Assembly (NCBI GenBank): GCA_015066015.1
Contig: SVPE01000003.1
Coordinates: forward strand, 1-64,000
Direction: 5' to 3'
DNA from: Oscillospiraceae bacterium
Lineage (GTDB): Bacteria; Bacillota; Clostridia; Oscillospirales; Acutalibacteraceae
DNA: 64,000 nucleotides
Under the pieces are notes generated by a model. It was not told the DNA's origin and did not search any database. It saw nothing but the letters and a program-made list of their open reading frames with translations. Of this stretch, positions 25,401-33,044 are shown in pieces (the first letter of the stretch is position 1; every line of letters begins with the position of its first letter). The position numbers and the translations under genes were made by a program.

Positions 25401-26233
25401 TCGCAGTTTTCCTTACGGTCAAAAATCTTACAGCTGTAGGAATATGTGTCATCGGTAATGTTGAACGTAATAATAAGACTTCTTCCGTCACGGGTTTCTC
25501 TTGTTTCAAAGGAGAAAACATCACCCCAGACAACACAGGAGCCGTCTTCGGGAGAAATATCCTTGAGAGGCTTTGGATTCTTCGTGATTTTGTTGCCGAA
25601 AATAGGCTTTGCAGTTTCAAGGTAAAGAGGTATGCCCTCAACAATTTTATGCTCCTTCGGCTTTGAAAGCGTGGCAAATGCAGGGTCAATCCCCTTCTTT
25701 ATGAGGTTTTCCTCTTCAGCCTTTTTGTGGAATGCTTCAATTTCCTCGTTGCTGATTTCAAGCTCGGTCTGTCCGCAGAATTCAATCTCAACATCTCTTT
25801 CAAAGCGGCTTTTTATAAGTCTTTTCATAAACGCATCTGCGCCTACACCCTTAAGGATGTCTCCGCCGCCGTGTGAAAGCTCAATGAAAAGCGTGTATCC
25901 GTCAAAGCGTGACTTCGCGTGGGTGAAAAAGCCGTTTGTCGCCGCTATAGCTCTGTTTGCCTCAAAAACCAGAGACGGAAAATACTCCTCGGTAAAGCTT
26001 TCGGCAGGCATTTTCGGAAAAATCGTGACCGAATTAACAAGAAGCTTTTCCCTTAAGCCGTTTTCAGCATTTTCGATTATTTTATAATTTACCGGAAGCG
26101 GAAAAAAAGCATCTATTTCGATGCTCTTTTTTTCCATAGCTATTCGTACATTTTCTATATTGCAGCCCTTAAAGGCTTCATGAAGTGCCTCATCCGTAAA
26201 GACACCGAAAAGTTGCTCAAAACTGTTATTCAT
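22499..26233 (-). CDS. polC: DNA polymerase III alpha subunit, PolC type, lacking the 3'-5' exonuclease domain
   Basis: The main replicative DNA polymerase, 1244 aa. Order: N-terminal region (1-220), OB domain (about 225-315), PHP domain beginning VELHLHTKMS (329-338) with AITDHG (362-367), then polymerase palm with GSRGSVGSS, a zinc site (CPKC ... CPEC), the catalytic DIDLNFS, and a C-terminal helix-hairpin-helix and tail ending QMSLFDF (a beta-clamp binding motif). Usual PolC proteins are about 1430-1460 aa because a DnaQ-like exonuclease is inserted in the PHP domain. Here LYGMEGYFIDD (387-396) runs straight into KNKYFHQILIVRNLTGLKNL (shown in parts; 409-428), the sequence normally found after the exonuclease, so the insert is absent cleanly. 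Last gene of the pyrH operon. Confidence 0.96.
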   Translation of the reverse strand: MNNSFEQLFGVFTDEALHEAFKGCNIENVRIAMEKKSIEIDAFFPLPVNYKIIENAENGLREKLLVNSVTIFPKMPAESFTEEYFPSLVFEANRAIAATNGFFTHAKSRFDGYTLFIELSHGGGDILKGVGADAFMKRLIKSRFERDVEIEFCGQTELEISNEEIEAFHKKAEEENLIKKGIDPAFATLSKPKEHKIVEGIPLYLETAKPIFGNKITKNPKPLKDISPEDGSCVVWGDVFSFETRETRDGRSLIITFNITDDTYSYSCKIFDRKENCETLAEKIKNGVTLLIRGDLAFDKFSGENVISPRAISLVEKIKKTDDAEEKRVELHLHTKMSMMDGMTDASVLVKRAIDWGHKAIAITDHGVVQAYPEAVSAAGGKIKILYGMEGYFIDDTETDFETWKKAKNKYFHQILIVRNLTGLKNLYKLITLSNLQYFHRRPIIPKSELIKHREGLIVGSACEAGEVYRAIAEGRSDEEILRIASFYDYLEIQPCGNNEYMIRSEKYPHVNTVEDIRNFNRKVIHVADALGKMVVATCDVHFIDPGDAKYRAILMAGQGFSDADNQAPLYFRTTEEMLAEFDYLGEETAREIVITNTNKIADMVEKIIPIPSGNYPPSLEGADEELTRLCWERVKEHYGDPVPEYVAKRLDKELTSIIKHGFGVLYMIAQKLVKNSNENGYLVGSRGSVGSSYVANASGISEVNPLAPHYRCPKCRYSEFFLNGEVGSGYDLPPKDCPECGTALIRDGHDIPFETFLGFKGDKSPDIDLNFSGEYQSRAHRYTETLFGDGHVFKAGTIASVADKTAYGYVKKYLAERDIVVSRAEEDRLTRGCTGVKRTTGQHPGGMVVVPNEFVFSDFTPIQHPADDAKSDTRTTHFDFHALHDTILKLDNLGHDVPTLYKYLEDLTGIPAMDTDICDPKIYELILSPEPLGVTAEDIDCPTGTLSIPEMGTPFVIQMLLDAQPKNFSDLLQVSGLSHGTDVWLGNAQELIKNGTCTISEVIGTRDNIMVYLMHKGVEPSVAFKIMEIVRKGKATKLLTQEHIQTMKDNGVEQWYIDSCMKIKYMFPKAHAAAYVSAALRLGWYKIYYPLEYYAAFMTVRGGDLEAVTVLKGRDAVKRRMAEIKMKGNDAQPKELNMYPTLQVVNEMMARGVEFLPIDIYKSHATAYMIEDGKIRMPFGALSGVGDNAAIALAKAREGVSEFVSIDDFAQKAGASSSTIEVLRQVGAFGSLPETRQMSLFDF

Positions 26234-26259
26234 TTCTGTATTCCTTAAATATTATATTA

Positions 26260-27309
26260 TTATAGCTTCTCTATTTCCTTCATAAGCTCGGTAAGTATAT
26301 CCTCTTCGGGTACCTTACGGAGCACCTCGCCCTTTTTGAAAATTACGGCGCAACCGTCACCGCCGGCAATTCCTATATCGGCTTCCTTTGCTTCACCGGG
26401 CCCGTTTACAACACAGCCCATAACTGCAACGGTTATACTCTTTTTAACGCTGCGAAGCTCATTTTCGACCTTATTTGCAAGGCCTATAAGATCAATCTTT
26501 GTTCTTCCGCAGGTGGGACAGGAAACGAGCTTCGGCGAGGTGTTATCAAGATCAACTGCCTTGAGTATATCAAAGCCTGCATAAACCTCCTTGACGGGAC
26601 TGTCCGTAAGCGATACACGGATTGTATCACCTATTCCGTCACAAAGAAGCGAGCCTATCCCCACAGAGGATTTGATAAGTCCCATTCTCTCTGTGCCCGA
26701 TTCCGTAACACCGAGGTGCAATGGATAATCGCAGATTGACGCAACCTTGCGGTAGGCGGCAATCATATTGCGTACATTCGAGGATTTTATTGAAATTACT
26801 ATATCGTCAAAATCATATTTCTGTAAAAGTCGGACGTGATACATTGCACTTTCAGCCATAGCATCAGGTGTAGGTGCACCGTATTTTGCAAGAATCTCCT
26901 TTTCAACAGAGCCGGAATTAACACCGATACGGATAGGCACACCCTTTAATGCACAGGCATTTGCAACCGCCTTTACGTTTTCGTCTGCACCGATATTTCC
27001 GGGATTGATACGTATCTTGTCAACACCTGCCTCAAGGCTTTCAAGGGCAAGTTTATGGTTGAAGTGTATGTCTGCAACAAGAGGTATGCTGATGCTTTCC
27101 TTAAGCGCGGCAACTGTTTTCACAGTCTCCATATCAGGTACGGCAACGCGGACAATTTCACAACCCGCCTGCTGCAGCTCCAGTGCCTGTCTGACATTTC
27201 CTTCGATATCGTGGGCAGGTACATTGAGCATTGACTGTACTGTTACCTTACTGTCGCCGCCGATAAAAATATTGCCGAGTCTGATTTTTTTACTGGTTCT
27301 TGACATCAT
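26260..27309 (-). CDS. ispG: 4-hydroxy-3-methylbut-2-enyl diphosphate synthase (IspG/GcpE)
   Basis: A 349-aa iron-sulfur enzyme of the MEP isoprenoid pathway that reductively opens methylerythritol cyclodiphosphate to HMBPP. TIM-barrel part begins VTVQSMLNVPAHD (23-35, SMLN); the 4Fe-4S ligands are in SCPTCGRTKID (about 266-276) and MGCVVNGPGEA (about 297-307). AGGAGG lies six bases before the first ATG; a second ATG follows at once and could also serve. Sits between rseP and polC. Confidence 0.97.
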   Translation of the reverse strand: MMSRTSKKIRLGNIFIGGDSKVTVQSMLNVPAHDIEGNVRQALELQQAGCEIVRVAVPDMETVKTVAALKESISIPLVADIHFNHKLALESLEAGVDKIRINPGNIGADENVKAVANACALKGVPIRIGVNSGSVEKEILAKYGAPTPDAMAESAMYHVRLLQKYDFDDIVISIKSSNVRNMIAAYRKVASICDYPLHLGVTESGTERMGLIKSSVGIGSLLCDGIGDTIRVSLTDSPVKEVYAGFDILKAVDLDNTSPKLVSCPTCGRTKIDLIGLANKVENELRSVKKSITVAVMGCVVNGPGEAKEADIGIAGGDGCAVIFKKGEVLRKVPEEDILTELMKEIEKL

Positions 27310-27351
27310 ATTTTACCTCCTGATTATTTTAACGCAAAAAGAGCTACGGTC

Positions 27352-28653
27352 TTACATAAAGCCTATGCCCGAAATCCACTTCCATAAATCGTTAGCCGAA
27401 ATTATTGCCATAAAAATAAGCAGCAGCACAAGACCTGCGGCACTTACCCAGGAAACATATTTCTGCGGGATTTTACGGCGTATTACAAGCTCAACAAACA
27501 TAAAGAACAGGTGTCCTCCGTCAAGTGCGGGCACGGGAAGAAGATTGAAAAGACCGATATTGATTGTTATCATCGCAAAAAGCATAAAGAGAGTTGAGTA
27601 ATCCGTTGTGGCAACGCTCTCCTCGGCAATTTCTGTGATGATTGACATTGTTCCTATAGGACCTGAAAGGTCGTTTATGCCGTACTGACCTCTTATAAGG
27701 TCAAAAAGGCTGAGGTAAACCATTCTGCCAAGGGAAAAGGCGTAGCCGAATGCCTCCTTTGTAACAGAGATAAAGGTTTTTTCCTCCGGGTAAACGGTGA
27801 AATCAAAAATAGTCACCGTCATAAACTCGATTCCGTCAAAGCTGAGGCTCTCGCCTTCTCTTTCAACGGTAAGTGAATATACAAAGTCCGTATCCTTACG
27901 TATAGCAGCAATCAGCTCGTCGTCGGTAGTTACCTTTTCACCGTTGACAAAGGTGATAAGGTCGCCGTCTCTGAGTCCTGCCCTTTTAAGATTTGCGCTG
28001 ACAGAGGAAATCACTCTGTCCTTATAGTTGAAGTTGCCGCTTGTGACCTTCTGAAAGGGTACCCCCTCAAGCTCAACCTTTTCACCGTCACGTCTTACGG
28101 TAAAATCAAATTTGCCCGTAGCGTTACGCTGCATAAGGAAGGTTATATCATAGCTTGAAAAAACGTGCTTACCGTCAATTTCAAGTATCTCATCGTCAAG
28201 CTGAAGCTGTACATTACTTGCAGCGCCCTCATAAAATGAAGATATCTTCTTTGAAGTAATTGCATCCTCGCCGCAGACAAGCACAACACAAAGTATAAAG
28301 CCTAAAATAAGGTTGAAAACCGCACCTGCGGAAATGATTATCATTTTCTTCCAGGTTTTCTGGTTACAGTAAGCCCTTTCGTCGTCACTCTCTTCGCCCT
28401 CGCCTTCCATAGACACAAAGCCGCCTATAGGAAAAAGTCGGAGTGCATACTTGGTTTCCTTGCACTGCTTTTTGAGAATAGTGGGACCCATACCTATTGC
28501 AAATTCGTTTACCTTTACCTTGAAAAGCTTGGCAAAAATGAAATGACCGAATTCGTGAATTGCAATTATGAGTCCGAAAAAGAGTATACCGATAAGAATC
28601 GGCACTGCCTTTGCCTTAAAATCGGCAAAAGTAAAAAGTAAGTTAAAATCCAT
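27352..28653 (-). CDS. rseP: site-2 protease RseP/RasP
   Basis: A 433-aa intramembrane zinc metalloprotease. HEFGH (33-37) in the first helix gives the zinc ligands and catalytic Glu; the third ligand is in LLPVPALDGGH near residue 380. Two PDZ domains lie between (about 125-195 and 200-280, the second with LRDGDLITFVNGEKV). Such enzymes cut membrane-bound anti-sigma factors and signal peptide remnants. Located between dxr (40 bases) and ispG (42 bases), the usual Firmicutes order. Confidence 0.97.
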   Translation of the reverse strand: MDFNLLFTFADFKAKAVPILIGILFFGLIIAIHEFGHFIFAKLFKVKVNEFAIGMGPTILKKQCKETKYALRLFPIGGFVSMEGEGEESDDERAYCNQKTWKKMIIISAGAVFNLILGFILCVVLVCGEDAITSKKISSFYEGAASNVQLQLDDEILEIDGKHVFSSYDITFLMQRNATGKFDFTVRRDGEKVELEGVPFQKVTSGNFNYKDRVISSVSANLKRAGLRDGDLITFVNGEKVTTDDELIAAIRKDTDFVYSLTVEREGESLSFDGIEFMTVTIFDFTVYPEEKTFISVTKEAFGYAFSLGRMVYLSLFDLIRGQYGINDLSGPIGTMSIITEIAEESVATTDYSTLFMLFAMITINIGLFNLLPVPALDGGHLFFMFVELVIRRKIPQKYVSWVSAAGLVLLLIFMAIISANDLWKWISGIGFM

Positions 28654-28693
28654 TGGATACGCCTCTTTGATTTATATATTACATAAATAATTA

Positions 28694-29845
28694 TTATACT
28701 TCAACCTTGCTTTTAACAAGTCTTCGTGCATTTCTGTCTGCCTCAAGAATTGCCTCAAGGCTTCCTCCGACAGTGTTTTCAGCATTTTCCATAGCGTAGG
28801 AAACAAGGTCGGCAATCTGAAGAAAGCCTATTTTGCCCTCGCGGAAAAGCTCATTTGCCATCTCGTTTGCACCGTTTGCGATGCAGGGATAAAGTCCCCC
28901 CCTTGTGATAGCCTCGCGGCAGAGATCAATGCACCTGAAGGTTTCATAATCGGGTCTGAAGAATGTAAGATTCGGATAATCCCACAGATTGAGCTTTTTA
29001 ACCGGGGACTCAAAACGCTCGGGATATGTGAGCGCATACTGTATGGGAATTCTCATATCGGGGACACCCAGCTGAGCAATTACCGAGTTATCATTATATT
29101 CAATAAGTGAATGAATAATGCTTTCACGGTGCACAACAATGTCGATTTTTGAAGGCTCAACGTCAAAAAGCCATACTGCCTCGATAAGTTCGAGACCCTT
29201 GTTCATCATGGTTGCACTGTCAACGGTAATTTTTGCACCCATACTCCAGTTAGGATGCTTAAGTGCCTGAGCAACTGTGACATCCCTGAGCTCATCTTTT
29301 GTTTTTCCGAAGAAAGGACCGCCTGATGCTGTCAATATGATTGACTTGAGCTCATCTTTTTTATTCATACCCTGAAGACATTGAAAAATCGCACTGTGCT
29401 CACTGTCAACGGGAAGAATGGCAACGCCCTTTTCCTTTGCCCTACCCATAACAAGCTCACCGCCTGCAACCAAGGTCTCCTTATTGGCAAGAGCGATATT
29501 TTTACCCTGCTCAATTGCGCAAAGCGTAGGTTTCAGACCTGCAATGCCGACAACCGAATTAAGCACGGTGTCGTTTTCCTGAAGGGATGCACATTCGCAG
29601 ACACCATCCATACCGGAAAGCACCTTTGTATCGGTATCAGCCACCAGCGTTTTCAGCTCTGCAGCAGCCTTTTCATCAGCCATTGCAGCATAACGCGGCT
29701 TGTACTGACGTATCTGTTTTTCAATTTCGGCAACGTTTTTTGATGCAGTAAGTGCAACAACCTCGTAGCCTCTTTTAGTTACAACATCAAGTGCCTGGGT
29801 GCCTATTGAACCCGTAGAGCCTAAAATTGTAAGCTTCTGTGACAA
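28694..29845 (-). CDS. dxr: 1-deoxy-D-xylulose 5-phosphate reductoisomerase
   Basis: A 383-aa NADPH enzyme that makes 2-C-methyl-D-erythritol 4-phosphate, the first committed MEP step. NADPH-binding LGSTGSIGTQALDVV (8-22), the metal-binding PVDSEHSAIFQCLQG (about 145-159), SGGPFF, and the catalytic-loop HPNWSMGAKITVDSATMMNKGLE (in parts, about 192-214). The start codon is TTG (29843-29845) with GGGGGAG upstream. Lies 37 bases after cdsA. Confidence 0.97.
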   Translation of the reverse strand: MSQKLTILGSTGSIGTQALDVVTKRGYEVVALTASKNVAEIEKQIRQYKPRYAAMADEKAAAELKTLVADTDTKVLSGMDGVCECASLQENDTVLNSVVGIAGLKPTLCAIEQGKNIALANKETLVAGGELVMGRAKEKGVAILPVDSEHSAIFQCLQGMNKKDELKSIILTASGGPFFGKTKDELRDVTVAQALKHPNWSMGAKITVDSATMMNKGLELIEAVWLFDVEPSKIDIVVHRESIIHSLIEYNDNSVIAQLGVPDMRIPIQYALTYPERFESPVKKLNLWDYPNLTFFRPDYETFRCIDLCREAITRGGLYPCIANGANEMANELFREGKIGFLQIADLVSYAMENAENTVGGSLEAILEADRNARRLVKSKVEV

Positions 29846-29882
29846 AGGATTCTCCCCCTTTTATATAAAAATCAAGTAATTA

Positions 29883-30791
29883 TCAGCCTTTAAAAAAGGT
29901 GACAAGAGCAAGAATACAGTAGAGTGTGGGAGCAACAAAAATACAGCTGTCAAAACGGTCCATTATTCCGCCGTGGCCGGGAATAAGCTTACCGTAGTCC
30001 TTGATGCCGTAATTGCGCTTGATAACCGAGGCTGAAAGGTCACCGAGCATACTTACAAGAGAAAGCACAACGGAAATGGGAATAATGTAAAGATACTTCA
30101 TGGCACTTTCGCCGAAGATTGTGTAGTCATAAAGATTCTTACAGCCGATTGTGAAAAGATAAACAAGCAGAACATTGAGTGCAGCAGTAATAACAACACC
30201 GCCGATTGCACCCTCTATTGACTTTTTGGGGCTTATAACGGGAGCCATTTTGTGCTTGCCGAATTTCACACCGACAATATATGCGAAGGTGTCGGTAAAC
30301 CATGAGCAGGAAAAAGCAAGACCTACAAAAAATACACCCTCGTTGTGTGTATAGCCTGAAAACCAGTCAGCAACATTGTTAAGTCTGAGGAAGCAAAGAA
30401 ATGCAAAGGGAAGCGCAAGCGATGCCACAAAGGCTGCCGATGTGTGAGTGAAGGTGACTTCCTTATTGAAAAACACCATAAGACTCATAAGAATCAGCAC
30501 ATAAACGCCGTAAAGCACACCTGCCGGCGGTAACGCAACACCAAAGCCTGTAAGCAATACTGTAAGAAAGCTCACTGCACAGGAAACTGCAAAAAGCACC
30601 TTGTTTTTATTGCCTACTGCCCTTACGATTTCAAAGTTTGCCATTGCGGCAAGAACTGACAGTATAACCGTCATAACCGCCTTAAGGTCAAAGGCAACCG
30701 CAACAAGGAAGCCCGCAAGACCTGCAACTACAAGAAAAAAGGATGTTGTTCTGTCCTTTTGTAATACTTTCTTTTTTTCGTTATTTTCCAT
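29883..30791 (-). CDS. cdsA: phosphatidate cytidylyltransferase
   Basis: A 302-aa membrane enzyme with about eight helices that makes CDP-diacylglycerol for phospholipid synthesis. The family signature SPKKSIEGAIGG (about 182-193) and the C-terminal KDYGKLIPGHGGIMDRFDS (in parts, about 262-280) are intact. A charged N-terminal segment (about 1-15) is a minor extension. Between uppS (49 bases upstream) and dxr. Confidence 0.96.
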   Translation of the reverse strand: MENNEKKKVLQKDRTTSFFLVVAGLAGFLVAVAFDLKAVMTVILSVLAAMANFEIVRAVGNKNKVLFAVSCAVSFLTVLLTGFGVALPPAGVLYGVYVLILMSLMVFFNKEVTFTHTSAAFVASLALPFAFLCFLRLNNVADWFSGYTHNEGVFFVGLAFSCSWFTDTFAYIVGVKFGKHKMAPVISPKKSIEGAIGGVVITAALNVLLVYLFTIGCKNLYDYTIFGESAMKYLYIIPISVVLSLVSMLGDLSASVIKRNYGIKDYGKLIPGHGGIMDRFDSCIFVAPTLYCILALVTFFKG

Positions 30792-30840
30792 TTTATTTTA
30801 CCTTTCTTATTCTGTTTTTACAGAATTGTTCTCCCTTTAA

Positions 30841-31563
30841 TCATACACCGCCGAAGCGTCTGTTACGTCTGCCGTACTCCTCGATAGCTCTGTCAAGGTC
30901 TTCGGGAGTATAGTCCGGCCAGAGTACATCGTCAACATAAATTTCAGAATATGCTGACTGCCAGAGCAGATAGTTTGAAAGTCTGAATTCACCGCTGGGA
31001 CGGATAATAAGATCCGGGTCAGGCTGACCTGCCGTATAAAGTCCGTCGGAAATCATCTGCTCGGTGATGTCCTTCGGGTCGAGCTTACCCTCTTTTACCT
31101 TTTGGGCTATATCTCTGACAGAGTGAACGATTTCATCTCTGCCTCCGTAATTGACGGCAATATTGATATAGGTATTGTGCTTATCGTCGGATTTTTCCTC
31201 AACGGCATCCATAAGCTTTACAATATCCTTGGGCATACCCTCACGGGAACCTATGAAACGGATATGGTAGCCCGCTTCCTCATTTTCAAGATATCTTTCC
31301 TGCATTTCGTCAAGGTATCTGCGAAGAAGATTCATTATAGCCGTAACCTCCATTTTGGAGCGTTTCCAGTTTTCCGTTGAAAAAGCATAGAAGGTAACAT
31401 ATTTAACGCCGATGTCAGAGCAATACTGACAGATATTACGGAATACCTCGGCGCCTACCTTGTGCCCCTCTGTACGCTTGAGACCTCTCTGCTTTGCCCA
31501 ACGTCCGTTGCCGTCCATAATAATGGCTATATGCTCAGGTAAGTTTTCAAACTTCTTTTCCAT
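30841..31563 (-). CDS. uppS: isoprenyl (undecaprenyl) diphosphate synthase
   Basis: A 240-aa cis-prenyltransferase that builds the C55 carrier for wall and teichoic-acid synthesis. MDGNGRWA (16-23) holds the catalytic Asp17; FYAFSTENWKR (about 66-76) and the C-terminal DLIIRPSGEFRLSNYLLWQ (in parts, about 187-206) are canonical. GGAG precedes the ATG. Between frr and uppS are two hairpins (31603-31653) that may cut expression from the upstream promoter. Confidence 0.97.
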   Translation of the reverse strand: MEKKFENLPEHIAIIMDGNGRWAKQRGLKRTEGHKVGAEVFRNICQYCSDIGVKYVTFYAFSTENWKRSKMEVTAIMNLLRRYLDEMQERYLENEEAGYHIRFIGSREGMPKDIVKLMDAVEEKSDDKHNTYINIAVNYGGRDEIVHSVRDIAQKVKEGKLDPKDITEQMISDGLYTAGQPDPDLIIRPSGEFRLSNYLLWQSAYSEIYVDDVLWPDYTPEDLDRAIEEYGRRNRRFGGV

Positions 31564-31602
31564 TATCTGTTCTCCTGTTTAAAACTACTTAAAGGTTTCA
31601 GG

Positions 31603-31660
31603 TTTTATCCGTTAACCCAATACGGATAAAAGGGGCTGTACTTAAACAGCCCCGGATAAG
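31603..31660 (-). terminator. tandem hairpins between frr and uppS, possible attenuator
   Basis: On the minus strand GGGGCTGT and ACAGCCCC (31646-31653 with 31632-31639) form an eight-base-pair stem followed by TTTTATCC. The T-tract is itself the 5' arm of a second perfect ten-base-pair hairpin (31622-31631 with 31603-31612). A third copy, TTATCCG, lies just upstream of the first stem (31654-31660), so the last arm could pair with either copy. This looks like a partial terminator or attenuator inside the operon. Confidence 0.65.
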
Positions 31661-31667
31661 CTTCACT

Positions 31668-32222
31668 TTAGATGGACATTACTTCCTTCTGTTTTGCATC
31701 ACAGATTGCTTCAATTTCCTTGATGAAGCTGTCTGTAATCTTCTGGATTTCCTTTTCTGCATCCTTAAGATCGTCCTCTGTGATTTCGCTGTTCTTCTTC
31801 ATAGCCTTAAGCTTTTCAAGGCAGTCACGACGGATTGAACGTACTGCAACCTTTGAGTTTTCAGCTATTTTCTGAATATCCTTTACAAGCTCCTTACGTC
31901 TGTCCTCGGTAAGAGGAGGGAATGTAAGGCGGATAACTGAGCCGTCATTCTGAGGATTGATACCGATATCTGAGGTCTGTATAGCCTTTTCAATTGCCTT
32001 GAGAACACTCTTGTCCCAGGGCTGGATTGTAAGTACTCTTGCCTCGGAAACTGCAACGGAAGCAAGCTGGTTAATAGGTGTAGGTGAGCCGTAATAATCG
32101 GCTGTAACCCTATCGAGAATCTGGGGATTTGCACGACCTGCACGGATTGCACCGTACTCTGACTGGAGTGCGGATACTGTTTTGCCCATCTTGGTTTTAG
32201 CGGTTTCGTATACTGTCTTCAT
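31668..32222 (-). CDS. frr: ribosome recycling factor
   Basis: A 184-aa protein that with EF-G splits the post-termination ribosome. Family landmarks: SEYGAIRAGRANPQILDRV in parts (AGRANP at about 28-33), YYGSPTPINQLA (about 43-54), QPWDKS, LTFPPLTEDRRKELVK (about 104-119) and the C-terminal helix ending with DAKQKEVMSI. AGAGGAC precedes the ATG. Between pyrH and uppS, the standard order. Confidence 0.98.
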   Translation of the reverse strand: MKTVYETAKTKMGKTVSALQSEYGAIRAGRANPQILDRVTADYYGSPTPINQLASVAVSEARVLTIQPWDKSVLKAIEKAIQTSDIGINPQNDGSVIRLTFPPLTEDRRKELVKDIQKIAENSKVAVRSIRRDCLEKLKAMKKNSEITEDDLKDAEKEIQKITDSFIKEIEAICDAKQKEVMSI

Positions 32223-32263
32223 GATTTTGTCCTCTTTCTGTTAGTTTATTTTTATGTTGATAT

Positions 32264-32977
32264 TTATTCTTTAACAACGGTACCGATGTTTTCACCCTGA
32301 AGTGCCCTTACAATATTCTGCGGGTCATCAAGATTGAAAACAAGGATTGATATACCGTTATCTCTGCAAAGTGAAGCTGCTGTGCTGTCCATTACCTTAA
32401 GTCCCTTTGAAAGCACCTCTGAATGTGTGAGTTCATCATACTTTACTGCATCGGCAAATTTGTTGGGATCCTTGTCGTAAACACCGTCAACGTTTGTTGC
32501 CTTGAAGATGATTTCTGCATCGATTTCAGCTGCGCGTAAGGCTGCTGCAGTATCTGTTGAAAAGAAGGGGTTACCTGTACCGCAGCCGAAAATTACAACG
32601 CTGCCGTTTTCAAGATATTCCACAGCCTTTCTCTTTGTGAAAATCTCGGCAACCTGCGGCATCACAAGACCTGTCAGCACCTGAGCCTTAACTCCGAGCT
32701 GCTCAAGTGTATCCTGAAGAGCAAGAGAGTTGATTGTTGTTGCAAGCATACCCATCTGGTCAGCTCTGGGTCTGTCCATTTCGCCGCTTGACCTGCCGCG
32801 CCAGAAATTACCTCCACCTACAACAATGCCGATCTGTGCACCCATGCCGGCACATTCCTTTATAACCTTACAGACTGTGGTAACGGTATCAAAATCAAGG
32901 CCCTTACCCTCCTTGCCTGCAAGTACCTCTCCGCTTAATTTAAGGAGAATTCTTTTATATTTGCACTGCATTTCCAT
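32264..32977 (-). CDS. pyrH: UMP kinase
   Basis: A 237-aa amino-acid-kinase-fold enzyme that makes UDP from [14 protein letters not shown] (11-21), [10 protein letters not shown] (about 53-62), [12 protein letters not shown] (about 68-79), [17 protein letters not shown] (about 130-146). The reported ATG has GGAGGTGC directly before it, rather close; the in-frame ATG two codons later (32971) gives better spacing. First gene of the operon, behind a promoter at 33001-33029. Confidence 0.97.
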   Translation of the reverse strand: MEMQCKYKRILLKLSGEVLAGKEGKGLDFDTVTTVCKVIKECAGMGAQIGIVVGGGNFWRGRSSGEMDRPRADQMGMLATTINSLALQDTLEQLGVKAQVLTGLVMPQVAEIFTKRKAVEYLENGSVVIFGCGTGNPFFSTDTAAALRAAEIDAEIIFKATNVDGVYDKDPNKFADAVKYDELTHSEVLSKGLKVMDSTAASLCRDNGISILVFNLDDPQNIVRALQGENIGTVVKE

Positions 32978-33000
32978 GCACCTCCGAATACTTTTTTTAT

Positions 33001-33029
33001 ATTTTACTAAATATACGCTTAACTGTAAA
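33001..33029 (-). promoter_or_regulatory. promoter of the pyrH-frr-uppS-cdsA-dxr-rseP-ispG-polC operon
   Basis: On the minus strand, TTTACA (33024-33029), a 17-base spacer and TAAAAT (33001-33006). The start site is near 32994, 17 bases before the pyrH ATG. It separates the operon from the GH28 gene just upstream. Confidence 0.7.
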
Positions 33030-33044
33030 GCCTTTTTTTAAATT

